Notes: a model not told the origin generated them from the sequence alone. A DNA stretch of 64,000 nucleotides from Bradyrhizobium sp. 149 (GCF_023073915.1 NZ_JADPKK010000013.1:620001-684000); one strand, 5' to 3'. Shown: positions 35,902 to 44,581, counted from the stretch's first letter. Numbers and translations are program-made.

Positions 35902-37146
35902 ATGATCCGCTACCCGCGACGGACGTTGTTACGGGCGGGCGCAGCCTTCGTTGGCGCGTCGGCGCTTGGGTTTCCGGCGATCGTGAAGGGCCAGGCCGAG
36001 AAGATCCGGATCGGGCATCTGACGCCGCTCACGGGCTTTCTCGGCGTAATCGGCAGCTACGCGCAGCTCGGCGTGAAGCTCGCTGCCGAGGAGATCAACC
36101 AGTCCGGCGGCATTCTGGGCAAGCAGATCGACCTGCTCTCGGAAGACTCGATCAACCCCGCCACCGCGTCGACCAAGGCGCAGCGCATGCTGGAGCAGGA
36201 CGGCGCGATGGTGCTGCTCGGCGAGATCTCGTCGGCCTCCTCGCTCACCATCATGCAGGTCGCCGAGCGCAACAAGAAGGTGTTCTTCTCGACCGGCGCG
36301 CGCTCGGACGCGCTGCGCGGCAAGAACTGCAACAAATATTCCTTCCATTGCGACATCCCGAACACCGTGATGGTCAACGCGGTCGGCACCGCGCTGTCGC
36401 AGAAGGGCATGGTGAAGGGCAAGAAGTTCTTCACACTCACCGCCGACTACATCTTTGGTCACGATCTGCTGAAGGCGGCAAAGACCTTCTTCGGCGCGCA
36501 CGAAGCAAACCTGATCGGCGACGAGCTGATCCCGACCGACGCCACCGACTTCAGCCCGTATCTGCTCAAGGTGCGGCAAGCGAAACCCGACGTGGTCTGC
36601 TGCAACCTTGCCGGCAACCAGGTGACGAACCTCGTCAAGCAATATGCCGAGTTCGGCCTGCCCTACCCGCTGGTCGGCTTCAATCTCAACACCGGCGATG
36701 CCTGGGCCGCGGGCGCCGGCAATCTCACCGGCACATGGCCGACGGTCTGGTATCATACGCTGAACAATCCGACGTCGCACGCCTTCGTCGCGGCGTTCAG
36801 CAAGAAGTACGGCAAGACGCCGGAGAACCACGCCTGGATCGACTACATCACGCTGAAGCTGCTGGCGGAGGCGATCAACACAGCCAAGTCGACCGACAGT
36901 AATGAGCTGATCGCGTATTTCGAGAAGCAGGCCCAGTTCGACATCGGCAAGGCACGTAAGGCCTATTTCCGCTCCTGGGACCATCAGCTCGTGCAGGAGG
37001 CCTATCCGTTCACAGTCAAGCCGAAGGACCAGATGAAGGATCAGTGGGACATGCTGGTGCTGGGCGAGGCCGTGCCGGCGGCAGGCGATCCGCTGGAGAC
37101 GATCTATCCGACCAGGGAACAGAACCCCTGCGAGATGAAGGCCTGA
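35902..37146 (+). CDS. Branched-chain amino acid-type ABC substrate-binding protein (Tat signal)
   Basis: 414 aa. A Tat-like signal (PRRTLLRAGAAFVGASALGFP) leads to a Leu/Ile/Val-binding-protein fold of the type-I class: IRIGHLTPLTGFLGVIGSYAQLG, KLAAEEINQSGGILGKQI and the IFGHDLLKAAKTFFG segment. Such proteins bind hydrophobic amino acids, amides, urea or aromatic and short carboxylates. ATG 35902 has GGGAGGA upstream. First gene of a compact three-gene operon with a permease (20-base gap) and the fused permease-ATPase. The substrate is unknown; linkage to the TPP operon favours a carboxylate. Confidence 0.9.
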   Translation: MIRYPRRTLLRAGAAFVGASALGFPAIVKGQAEKIRIGHLTPLTGFLGVIGSYAQLGVKLAAEEINQSGGILGKQIDLLSEDSINPATASTKAQRMLEQDGAMVLLGEISSASSLTIMQVAERNKKVFFSTGARSDALRGKNCNKYSFHCDIPNTVMVNAVGTALSQKGMVKGKKFFTLTADYIFGHDLLKAAKTFFGAHEANLIGDELIPTDATDFSPYLLKVRQAKPDVVCCNLAGNQVTNLVKQYAEFGLPYPLVGFNLNTGDAWAAGAGNLTGTWPTVWYHTLNNPTSHAFVAAFSKKYGKTPENHAWIDYITLKLLAEAINTAKSTDSNELIAYFEKQAQFDIGKARKAYFRSWDHQLVQEAYPFTVKPKDQMKDQWDMLVLGEAVPAAGDPLETIYPTREQNPCEMKA

Positions 37147-37165
37147 CGCGCGGCCTGGACGCAAC

Positions 37166-38041
37166 ATGCAGTTCGAGTTCTTGCTGGAACAGGTGGTGAA
37201 TGGCCTCGTGCTCGGAGGCTATTACCTGCTGATCGCGCTCGGGCTGTCGCTGATCTTCTCGGTCGGCGGCATCGTCAATCTCGCGCATGGCGCCTTCTAT
37301 GCGCTCGGCGCCTATGTCTGCGTCGAGCTGACGAAACGCCTCGGCTTCGGCGCCGCCGTTGTGATCGCGCCTTTCGCGGTCGCCCTGCTCGGCATCCTGT
37401 TCGAGCGCTTCATCCTGCGGCGCTTCTACACGGCCGATCCGATCCTGAGCCTGCTCGTGACCTTCGGCCTGGCAATGGTCGCCGAGCAGGCGATCCGCAT
37501 GATCTGGGGCGCCGCACCCGTCTCGACCGAGATTCCGCAAGGCTTTCGAGGCTCGGTCATCGTCGGCGACTTCCTGTTCTCGCGCTATCGCCTGCTCATC
37601 CTTGCAGTCGTTGCGGCGATACTGCTCGGCATCTGGCTTCTGCTGCACAAGACCTCGTTCGGCCGCGTCGTGCGGGCCGGCATCCAGCGGCCGGACATGG
37701 TCGCGGCCCTCGGCATCCGGCTGCAGCCCTACATGACCGCGATCGTGATGCTCGGCGTCGGCATGGCCGCGCTCGGCGGCGCCTTCTTCGCGCCGATCAC
37801 GACCGTACATCCGGCGATGGGCGCGGAGATCATGACCATCGCCTTCGTCGTGGTCGTGATCGGCGGGCTCGGCAGCTTCTGGGGCGTCGTCATCGCAGCG
37901 CTGCTCGTCGGCGTGGTGCGCGGCATCGCCATCCACTTCGAACCTGCGGCCGGTGAAGCCTCGATCTACATCCTGATGTTCCTGGTGCTGCTGGTGCGCC
38001 CGCGCGGCCTGCTCGGCGAACGCATCGAGAAGTTCGAATGA
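37166..38041 (+). CDS. Branched-chain amino acid-type ABC permease, LivH class
   Basis: 291 aa membrane permease with about eight helices. Typical LivH signatures are NGLVLGGYYLLIALGLSLIFS at the N-terminus, the GGIVNLAHGAFYALGAY segment, LGVGMAALGGAFFAPI and GGLGSFWGVVIAALLVGVVRG near the C-terminus. Its stop overlaps the start of the next gene (ATGA). It partners the LivM-like part of the following fusion protein. Confidence 0.93.
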   Translation: MQFEFLLEQVVNGLVLGGYYLLIALGLSLIFSVGGIVNLAHGAFYALGAYVCVELTKRLGFGAAVVIAPFAVALLGILFERFILRRFYTADPILSLLVTFGLAMVAEQAIRMIWGAAPVSTEIPQGFRGSVIVGDFLFSRYRLLILAVVAAILLGIWLLLHKTSFGRVVRAGIQRPDMVAALGIRLQPYMTAIVMLGVGMAALGGAFFAPITTVHPAMGAEIMTIAFVVVVIGGLGSFWGVVIAALLVGVVRGIAIHFEPAAGEASIYILMFLVLLVRPRGLLGERIEKFE

Positions 38042-40578
38042 GAAGCGCCTCGCCCATCGGCAGGCTGAAACCGCTGCTGATCGCGGCTGCGGCAGTCGTC
38101 GCGCTGCCCTTCGTGCTGAAGGCGTTCGGCCTGTCCTTGAACACCGGCACCTGGATCGTCGGGCTTGCGATCGCGACGATGGGGCTGAACCTCTGCATCG
38201 GCTATACCGGCCTCGTCTCGTTCGGCCACAGCGCCTGGTTCGGCATCGGCGCCTACGCTGCCGGACTGATCCAGCTGCGCTTCTTCCCCGGCGAGATCTG
38301 GCTGCCGTTGATCGGATCGATGATCGTCGTCGCGATCGTCTCGAGCGTGGTCGGCATGCTGATCCTGCGCCGGCACGGCGTCTACTTTTCGCTACTGACA
38401 CTGGCGCTGGCTGCCCTGGTCTATACCACCGCCTTCCGCTGGACGAGCCTCACCGGCGGCGAGGACGGGCTCGGCGGCTTGAAGCGCGGCGACATCGGCG
38501 CGATCAGCCTCGACCACGCGCTCAACTACTACATGGTGGTCGCGGCGATCGGGCTCGTCGTGCTCTACGTGCTGATGCGCCTGGTACGCTCGCCATTCGG
38601 CCACGTGCTGGTCGCGATCCGCGAGAACCAGTTGCGCGCGAGCTTTCAGGGTTATCCGGTCGAGCGCTACAAGCTCGCAGTGTTCGTGATCTCGGCCGTG
38701 GTGACGGGCCTCGCCGGCGCGCTCATCGCGTTCCTGAACTATCTCGTCTCGGCCGAGGCCGTCTCGGTGCCGTTCGCCGGCGAGCTGCTGGCGATGGTCG
38801 TCATCGGCGGCATGCGCAGCCTGCTCGGCCCCGCGCTCGGAGCGCTGTTCTTCATCTTGTTTCGCGAGCTCTTCTCGATCTGGACCTCGGACTGGCTGTT
38901 CTGGTTCGGTCTCACCTTCGTAGCCTTCGTGATGTATTCGCCCGGCGGCCTCGTCGGCATCGGCGCGCTGATCATGCGGCGCTTCCGCCCCGCCGTGGAA
39001 GAGACGGCCGCGATGAGCCGGCGCAAGATCTATGACGGCCTGCCACTGCCCGACGTCCTGCGGCCGGACGCGTTAGAAGGTACCGTGCTCGAGGTCAGCA
39101 GCGTCTCCCGAAAATTCGGCGGCATCCGCGCGGTCGAGAATGCCAGCATCAAAGTCGCCGCCGGCGAGATCCACGCGCTGATCGGCCCGAACGGCGCCGG
39201 CAAGACGACGCTGTTCAATTTGGTCTCCGGCCTCTACGCGCCGGACCGCGGCACGATCCGCCTGAACGGGCGCGACATTGCCGGCGTGCCGGCCGATCAG
39301 ATCTGCCATCAGGGGCTGGCGCGCTCGTTCCAGATCACCAATCTGTTTCGCGGGCTGACGATCTACGAGAATTTGCGGCTGTCGCTGCAGGCGCGGCGCG
39401 CCATGCGCTTCAACATCTGGAACGACATCGACGCCTACCAGGACATTCACACCGAGGCGGCCGCATTGACAAAATTCCTCGGCCTCGAGGGCATCGAGGC
39501 GATCGCGGGCGGCGAGCTCTCCTATGGCGGGCAGCGGCTGGTCGATCTCGGCATCGCGCTCGGCTCCAAGCCGCAGGTGCTGCTGCTCGACGAGCCGCTC
39601 GCGGGACTGGCCGCCGCCGAGCGCGAACGGGTCTCCAACCTGGTCAAGAACATCGCGACCAACATTCCCGTGCTGATCGTCGAGCACGACATCGACCGCG
39701 TGCTCGGCTTCTCGCAAGTGGTCACCGTGATGAACCAGGGCGAGGTGTTGATGTCCGACCGCCCGCAAGCGGTGCGGGCCGATCTGCGAGTGCAGGAGAT
39801 CTATACCGGCAAGGGCATTCCCGCCGTCGAGCACCGGCGCACCGAGGAGACGGCTGGAGAGCGCGAGATCGTGCTGCGCCTCGATGGCGTCAACACGTTC
39901 TACGGCAAGAGCCACATCCTCAACGACGCCGCGCTCGAGGTGCGCGAGGGCGAGATCGTCGCGCTGCTCGGGCGCAACGGCGCGGGCAAGTCGACGCTGC
40001 TGAAAACCATCGCGGGGCTCGTGCCGGCGGCCTCCGGCACGATCAGCTATGGCGGCGCCGACATCGCGCGCCTTCCTGCACCCGAGATCGCGCGCCGCGG
40101 CCTCGGCTACGTACCGCAGGGCCGCGGGCTGTTCGCCGGCATGACAGTGCGCGAAAATCTCGCGCTCGGACGTCTGGCGCGCAAGACCGACGGCAGCGAC
40201 GGCGTGGTCTGGGACGAGGAGCAGATCCTCCACACTTTCCCGCGCCTGAAGGAGCGCATGAACATCGCGGCCGACTATCTCTCCGGTGGTGAGCAGCAGA
40301 TGGTGGCGGTCGCCCGCGCGATGTCCGGCAATGTGCGCCTGTTGCTGCTCGACGAGCCGTTCGAGGGCCTCGCGCCGGCGGTGACGCTCGAGCTGTTCAA
40401 GGTGTTCGATGCACTCCGCCGCCACGTATCGATCGTGATCGTCGAGCACAATCTCGACCTCGTGCTCGCGCTCGCCGACCGCGTCTTCGCGCTGGAGCGT
40501 GGCGCCGTGTTCCACCAGGGACCGGCGGCGCCACTGCTGAACGATCTCGGCTATCGCAAGCAGATCCTGTGGCTCTAG
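38038..40578 (+). CDS. Fused LivM-type permease + LivG-type ATPase + LivF-type ATPase
   Basis: 846 aa single reading frame. Residues 1 to about 325 are a LivM-class permease (ATMGLNLCIGYTGLVSFGHSAWFGIGAYAAGL, GMRSLLGPALGALFF). After a short linker comes a LivG-like ATPase, about 345-590: Walker A GPNGAGKTT near 382, signature SYGGQ near 493 and Walker B VLLLDEP near 513. A LivF-like ATPase occupies about 615-846: Walker A GRNGAGKST near 644, LSGGEQQ near 747 and LLLLDEP near 765. Normally these are three separate genes, two of them cytoplasmic. No stop or frameshift is seen at the joints, so one chain supplies a membrane domain and both ATPases. With LivH and the binding protein the importer is complete. 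Confidence 0.92.
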   Translation: MRSASPIGRLKPLLIAAAAVVALPFVLKAFGLSLNTGTWIVGLAIATMGLNLCIGYTGLVSFGHSAWFGIGAYAAGLIQLRFFPGEIWLPLIGSMIVVAIVSSVVGMLILRRHGVYFSLLTLALAALVYTTAFRWTSLTGGEDGLGGLKRGDIGAISLDHALNYYMVVAAIGLVVLYVLMRLVRSPFGHVLVAIRENQLRASFQGYPVERYKLAVFVISAVVTGLAGALIAFLNYLVSAEAVSVPFAGELLAMVVIGGMRSLLGPALGALFFILFRELFSIWTSDWLFWFGLTFVAFVMYSPGGLVGIGALIMRRFRPAVEETAAMSRRKIYDGLPLPDVLRPDALEGTVLEVSSVSRKFGGIRAVENASIKVAAGEIHALIGPNGAGKTTLFNLVSGLYAPDRGTIRLNGRDIAGVPADQICHQGLARSFQITNLFRGLTIYENLRLSLQARRAMRFNIWNDIDAYQDIHTEAAALTKFLGLEGIEAIAGGELSYGGQRLVDLGIALGSKPQVLLLDEPLAGLAAAERERVSNLVKNIATNIPVLIVEHDIDRVLGFSQVVTVMNQGEVLMSDRPQAVRADLRVQEIYTGKGIPAVEHRRTEETAGEREIVLRLDGVNTFYGKSHILNDAALEVREGEIVALLGRNGAGKSTLLKTIAGLVPAASGTISYGGADIARLPAPEIARRGLGYVPQGRGLFAGMTVRENLALGRLARKTDGSDGVVWDEEQILHTFPRLKERMNIAADYLSGGEQQMVAVARAMSGNVRLLLLDEPFEGLAPAVTLELFKVFDALRRHVSIVIVEHNLDLVLALADRVFALERGAVFHQGPAAPLLNDLGYRKQILWL

Positions 40579-40584
40579 CGCTCC

Positions 40585-41559
40585 CTACTCCGCCTTGATG
40601 TTCGCCGCCGCCACCACTTCGGCGAGCTCCGTGGTCTCCTTCGCGATCTTGGCGGCATACTCAACCGGGCTGAGCACGCTCACGACGCCCTGCGTCTCCA
40701 GCCGCTCTTTCAACATCGGATCCGTCGCCGCCGCGATGATCTCGCGATGCAGCGCCTCGAGGATCGGCGCTGGCGTTGCCTTCGGCATGAAGAATCCGAC
40801 CCAGAACGAGAGGTCGAAGCCGGGATAGCCGGCCTCCGCGACGGTCGGCACGTCAGGCAGCGACGGCAGCCGCTCGGCAGAGGACACCGCGAGCGCGCGC
40901 AGCTTGCCGGCCTTCACCAGCGGCACCGCGGATAAGGGATCGAACACCGCCAGGACCTCCTGCGCGAGGATGCCGACCTCGGACGCAGCACCACCGCGAT
41001 AGGGCACGTGGATCATCTTGACGCCGGCCTTCTGGCTGAGCAGCTCCATGGCGAGATGAGCGAGGTTGCCGTTGCCGCCGGAGCCGTAGGCTAGCTCGCC
41101 CGGCTTGGCCTTGGCGGCGGCTACGAGATCGGCCACGGTCTTGATGTCGGCCGTCTTGGGATTCTCCGGATTGACCACGAGCACGAGCGGCGCCGACACG
41201 ATGGTGGTGAGCGGTGCGAGGTCCTTTTCCGGATCGTAGCGGATGTCCTTGAAGAGCGTCTTGTTGAGCGTGATGGTGGACGAGTTGCAGGCCAGCATCG
41301 TGTAGCCGTCGGCTTCCGCATGCGCCACGCCTTCGGCGGCGATCATGCCGTTGGCGCCGGCGCGGTTCTCGACCACGAAGGCTTGGCCGAGCTTGTTGCC
41401 CAGCCGATCGGCGATGATCCGCGCGACGACATCGACCGGACCGCCCGCGCTGAAGCCGACCATGATCTTGACCGGCCGCACCGGATATTTTTGTGCGAGG
41501 GCCTCGGTCGTCACGCACAATCCGGCGACGATCGCCAGCAGGCGAAGCGTTCGTTGCAT
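40585..41559 (-). CDS. Tripartite tricarboxylate transporter (Bug-type) substrate-binding protein
   Basis: 324 aa. A Sec signal (LRLLAIVAGLCVTTEALA, about 5-22) precedes the Bug fold: YPVRPVKIMVGFSAGGPVDVVARIIADRL, VVENRAGANGMIAAEGVA and the HVPYRGGAASEVGILAQEV segment are all characteristic. Such periplasmic proteins bind carboxylates such as citrate or aromatic acids, and many are orphans without a cognate transporter, as here: no TctA/TctB gene is nearby. Start 41559 has GGGGAGA upstream. Convergent with the fusion gene (6-base gap). It may serve a sensor or a transporter elsewhere. Confidence 0.9.
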   Translation of the reverse strand: MQRTLRLLAIVAGLCVTTEALAQKYPVRPVKIMVGFSAGGPVDVVARIIADRLGNKLGQAFVVENRAGANGMIAAEGVAHAEADGYTMLACNSSTITLNKTLFKDIRYDPEKDLAPLTTIVSAPLVLVVNPENPKTADIKTVADLVAAAKAKPGELAYGSGGNGNLAHLAMELLSQKAGVKMIHVPYRGGAASEVGILAQEVLAVFDPLSAVPLVKAGKLRALAVSSAERLPSLPDVPTVAEAGYPGFDLSFWVGFFMPKATPAPILEALHREIIAAATDPMLKERLETQGVVSVLSPVEYAAKIAKETTELAEVVAAANIKAE

Positions 41560-42000
41560 TCGTTCTCTCCCCGGACGCTCGCGGCCGCTTTGGCATGACG
41601 CGGCGCATTCGCCGATCATGATGAGCGGGCGCGCCGGATTTCGCAATCGCGTTTGCAGGCCGGCATTCCGTCACGCGGCAGGTCAGAGCAAGTTCGAAAC
41701 AAAACGCGCGAAAACAACCCCATGCACAGTAGCCGGTCTCTGTCAGAACAAGGGCTTACACGGACAAGGACTTGCACGACCGGGAATCGCGCGCTTCGCA
41801 ATGTCGTTTGACTCGTCGGGCAAAACACCGGCAGAATGCCATCATCGCAACAATCGCCAGCCTCGACGCCGCCCGACCATTGGGCGCCGCGCGGCGATTG
41901 CGCGTAAGCCCTTCATCGACATCTCGAAAATCGCACAGGCGCGCAAGCCAAGCGATCGATTTCGCGCGCGATGAGCCCGTGCCAGCAAAGGACCCAGCAC
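41560..42000. other. 441-base intergenic stretch with no supported gene
   Basis: It separates the Bug gene and the next plus-strand operon. Overlapping short reading frames on both strands are arginine-rich and unlike proteins. At 41800-41830 the stretch GTCGTTTGACTCGTCGGG followed by CAAAACACC resembles decayed intergenic repeats I associate with Bradyrhizobium genomes, but I cannot confirm it. No tRNA, terminator or strong promoter is clear. Confidence 0.5.
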
Positions 42001-42657
42001 ATGACGACACCTGCCAAACGCCACGGCACGCCGCCGGTTGCGGCAAACGATCGCAGCGGCCCCGCCGCAAGCCCGCGGATCAAACTCTACAAGCGGCGGA
42101 TCGTGATCCAGCATACCGATCCGCAGGCCGGCGAACGGCTGCTCGCCGAGGCGCTCGGCGTCGCCGACCGCGACGCGCTGCATGGGCTGCTCAGGCAGCT
42201 GGTGAAGGCCAGCCTGGCCGGACGGAAGCCCGATGAAGCCAATCTCGCCTTCATGATCTCGATGATGAAGAGCATCGCGCCGAAGGATTCAATCGAGGCC
42301 ATGCTGGCGGCGCAGATGGTGTCGGTTCACGCGGCGGCGATGCGCGCGGCCTGCCGCCTCATCCTCACCGACGACATTCCGCAGCAGGAGAGCATCACAC
42401 GCGCATTGACCCGGCTGACCCGCACCTTCGCAAGCCAGGTCGAGGCACTCAGCCGCCACCGCAGCAACGGCGAGCGCGCCATCACGGTCCGGAATCTGTC
42501 GGTGCAAGACGGCGGCAGGGCGATCGTGGGCAACGTGACCCAGCACGCGAGCATGATCGTCGCCGAGCCGAACGCCGCGACAGCTGCAGGAATGGTCCCG
42601 CCGCGCGAGGCCTGCGAATGCGAACGGGCCGAATTTAGCCAAGGCGCCGGCGCATGA
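42001..42657 (+). CDS. Uncharacterised protein, first gene of a two-gene operon
   Basis: 218 aa, soluble, with charged helices. The middle shows a regular helical pattern: RLLAEALGVADRDALHGLLRQLVKAS, DEANLAFMISMMKSIAPKD, EAMLAAQMVSVHAAAMRAACRLIL, then LTRTFASQVEALSRHRSNGER. A conserved-looking beta segment, ITVRNLSVQDGGRAIVGNV, follows at about 165-185. I recall the last segment as shared by many alphaproteobacterial proteins of unknown function, sometimes near phage genes. Start 42001 has AAAGGA 8 bases upstream. Its stop overlaps the start of the next gene (ATGA). It could be a small phage-terminase-like or nucleic-acid-related protein; no catalytic motif is visible. Confidence 0.65.
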   Translation: MTTPAKRHGTPPVAANDRSGPAASPRIKLYKRRIVIQHTDPQAGERLLAEALGVADRDALHGLLRQLVKASLAGRKPDEANLAFMISMMKSIAPKDSIEAMLAAQMVSVHAAAMRAACRLILTDDIPQQESITRALTRLTRTFASQVEALSRHRSNGERAITVRNLSVQDGGRAIVGNVTQHASMIVAEPNAATAAGMVPPREACECERAEFSQGAGA

Positions 42658-42923
42658 CCCGCGATCACATCCGCAACACGGGCGCGATGATGACGAGCCC
42701 GCGTTGCGGCGCCGCGACGCGCAGCGGCACCGCCTGTCGCGCACCTGCGGTGCAAGGCAAGACCCGCTGCCGCATGCACGGCGGCGCACGGAGGTCAGGC
42801 GCGCCAAGGGGGAATCAGAATGCGCGGACCCACGGGGAATTCACGCGTGATGCGGCCGCGGAACGAAGACAGGTCCGGGACGTGCTGGAAGACGCGCGGA
42901 AGCTGCTTAGGGAGCTGTCGTGA
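42654..42923 (+). CDS. Small zinc-ribbon-like protein with an HGG-GAP-GN-NA-HG motif
   Basis: 89 aa. Four likely metal ligands, C18, C28, C39 and H42, sit in CGAATRSGTACRAPAV and TRCRMHGG; the spacing suggests a small Cys3His zinc knuckle. It is followed by GARRSGAPRGNQNARTHGEF, a motif found in many short alphaproteobacterial and phage-associated proteins, sometimes labelled glucan-biosynthesis protein with no evidence I know of. The C-terminal third is a charged helix. The start overlaps the stop of the preceding gene, so the two proteins are made together. A nucleic-acid-binding accessory role is plausible but unproven. Confidence 0.7.
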   Translation: MTRDHIRNTGAMMTSPRCGAATRSGTACRAPAVQGKTRCRMHGGARRSGAPRGNQNARTHGEFTRDAAAERRQVRDVLEDARKLLRELS

Positions 42924-43100
42924 GTTGCCGGATAGATCTTGAAGGCCAGCCAGCGAAGATCGCAATTGTTGTTGCCGAACACGGTGGCGGGGACACGCGG
43001 CAGGCGCCCCCACAGACTTGCACCTTGATCATTTCCTTAAGTCTGCGATGGATTTGGTCGGCTACGCCGTCAAGAGCGGACATGCCCGGCGCCAGGCTAG

Positions 43101-43131
43101 AGGTCGGCTAAGGGCCAATTCCGGACATCAG
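43101..43131. repeat. Decayed interspersed repeat, copy 1
   Basis: AGGTCGGCTAAGGGCCAATT plus CCGGACATC is closely similar to 44211-44241 (AGGTCGGCAACGGGCCAACA plus TGCGACATT). On the minus strand the block reads as the end of small false proteins (VRNWPLADL here, VACWPVADL in copy 2), a pattern I associate with a multicopy degenerate repeat in Bradyrhizobium intergenic DNA. Of 42924-43213 (290 bases without a gene) this is the only structure seen. Confidence 0.55.
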
Positions 43132-43213
43132 CGCTGCCTGTAAGTCTCGGGCGACGATCTGTTAATCGTGAGCGAGGGCTTGGCGTGCGACTTGAAAGAT
43201 TACCGCTTAAGTT

Positions 43214-43510
43214 GTGATCGACATAATCGAAAGCGTTAGTGCAGGATCGCATGCAATCGATGTTCCGGCTGTGAAGCATCCCAATCCAAGGAAACATCGA
43301 TCCATTCGGCGACTCCACTGGAGCCCGGATCGTGCAGGCATTGTATGGATGTTGCTGTCAGCATTTATTGCAGTCGCCACCTTTGCGGCGGTTGTCATTT
43401 ATTACCCATTTCTGCCACAGCGGAACTCCAATGCGGGCTTTGGACCGGACTGGGATTGCACACCTCACCCCAGCGGCGAGCCCACTTGCATCAAGAAGAT
43501 CGGGCGGTAA
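43214..43510 (+). CDS. Small single-pass membrane protein, unknown function
   Basis: 98 aa. A basic N-terminal half is followed by one transmembrane helix at about 44-66 (IVWMLLSAFIAVATFAAVVI) and a C-terminal tail with two cysteines, FGPDWDCTPHPSGEPTCIKK. I recall this tail as recurring in small Bradyrhizobium proteins, and the pair of cysteines outside the membrane could form a disulfide. The GTG start has no strong ribosome site; a later start is possible. Base composition is AT-richer than the flanking core genes, as for the next several kilobases. Confidence 0.55.
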   Translation: MIDIIESVSAGSHAIDVPAVKHPNPRKHRSIRRLHWSPDRAGIVWMLLSAFIAVATFAAVVIYYPFLPQRNSNAGFGPDWDCTPHPSGEPTCIKKIGR

Positions 43511-43789
43511 GTCAGCCCCATACGTGCGGCAATTGAACGAGCCAACATGTCCTTTGAGAGGTGGTGAAGGATGCCGTCAATCAGGTGAAGATCGGGTCTG
43601 TGGTGATACCCCTAAGCAGACCTCAAGGAGGCGCCGCGTTACTTCGCTGATGGGCCACAAGCAGTCGTCGTGTGACCGCATCAAGCTGACAGCAACCATA
43701 ACAAACTGCGCGAGCGGTTCCGGTTAGACAAGCATAGATTGCCTCTTCGCCTCGCGATATGCTTGGCCGGCTCTTGGAAGGCGCAAAGC

Positions 43790-44107
43790 ATGCTACCCGC
43801 AGATTACGTCTTTGGCTTCGCTGTTGCGTTAATCGTCGCATTCAACCTTTATCTTGGTCCTCGGATCGAACGCGACCGCGTTGCAATGCAGTGGGGACCA
43901 AATGGCGAGCCAACATGGTACGCTCCAAAATGGTTAGCCGTATGGGGAATGATTATCTTCATGGCGGCCGTGCGGCTCCTTATTTTGTTGGCTTCGACAT
44001 ACGCGCCGCAGCATGTGCACGGCGCTGAATTGGGAATAGTTATTTTCTCGATGGTCGCCGCTGGCTCTCACCTATTTGTCTTGATGAAGGCAAGAGCGAA
44101 CGTCTGA
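43790..44107 (+). CDS. Small DUF1648-like membrane protein
   Basis: 105 aa with three predicted helices (about 6-23, 48-66 and 78-98). Between helix 1 and 2 is DRVAMQWGPNGEPTWYAPK, which resembles the DUF1648 loop found at the start of SdpI-like proteins (P.HW...G.P..w..K). The start ATG at 43790 has GGAAGG upstream; a longer frame from 43739 lacks one. No partner genes are recognisable. It sits in an AT-richer, gene-poor stretch. Confidence 0.65.
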   Translation: MLPADYVFGFAVALIVAFNLYLGPRIERDRVAMQWGPNGEPTWYAPKWLAVWGMIIFMAAVRLLILLASTYAPQHVHGAELGIVIFSMVAAGSHLFVLMKARANV

Positions 44108-44126
44108 CTGATCGGCGCAGGTCAGC

Positions 44127-44143
44127 TTTGGGTCACAGGCAGA
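44127..44143. repeat. Decayed repeat unit TTTGGGTCACAGGCAGA
   Basis: The 17-base block TTTGGGTCACAGGCAGA is matched at 44672-44688 by TCTGGGTCAAAGGCAGA (two differences). It lies 68 bases before the second repeat type at 44211. Together these units look like remains of one family of mobile or selfish repeats in this gene-poor stretch. Confidence 0.5.
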
Positions 44144-44210
44144 CTTCCGCGCCGACTTGGCCTGACGTCGGCTTATCTCCTGAAGGCAGACATAGCGGCT
44201 GTGTAAGCGG

Positions 44211-44241
44211 AGGTCGGCAACGGGCCAACATGCGACATTCC
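44211..44241. repeat. Decayed interspersed repeat, copy 2
   Basis: AGGTCGGCAACGGGCCAACA plus TGCGACATTCC, similar to the block at 43101-43131. It lies in the 228-base gap between the DUF1648-like gene and the small exported protein gene and includes the false minus-strand peptide VACWPVADLRLHS. Confidence 0.5.
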
Positions 44242-44335
44242 GGGTCACTGGGTACGGCTCGTCCGCAATTCCGACAAACTGCCTGCGCTTGATTGAGTTC
44301 TCACGTGGTCCCGCCCGCAAGAGGAGAATCCCGTC

Positions 44336-44581
44336 ATGTCGAAACCAGCAATCGCGCTTGTGGTGGCACTGGTCGCGACGGGGGCCAACGCGCAAGATAC
44401 TACGTCTGGACAATCGGACGCGCCGGCCCTTACCAGCACGAATGGAACACGGCCGTTTCTATTTGATGGACGAATGCGAGGTGACGGCGTCCGGCGGGGC
44501 GCGATCACCGACGATCATCACTCCAACGGTGGCACCATCGTCATGCCACCGAAATCAAGCCAGCCAGCGCGCGAACGATGA
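44336..44581 (+). CDS. Small exported protein of unknown function
   Basis: 81 aa. The N-terminus MSKPAIALVVALVATGANAQ is a clean Sec signal with an AxA-type cut, leaving about 61 residues with no cysteine, rich in S, T, G and charged residues. An AGGAG site lies 9 bases before the ATG, which supports a real gene. No family is recognised. Lies in the AT-richer region of small genes. Confidence 0.5.
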   Translation: MSKPAIALVVALVATGANAQDTTSGQSDAPALTSTNGTRPFLFDGRMRGDGVRRGAITDDHHSNGGTIVMPPKSSQPARER

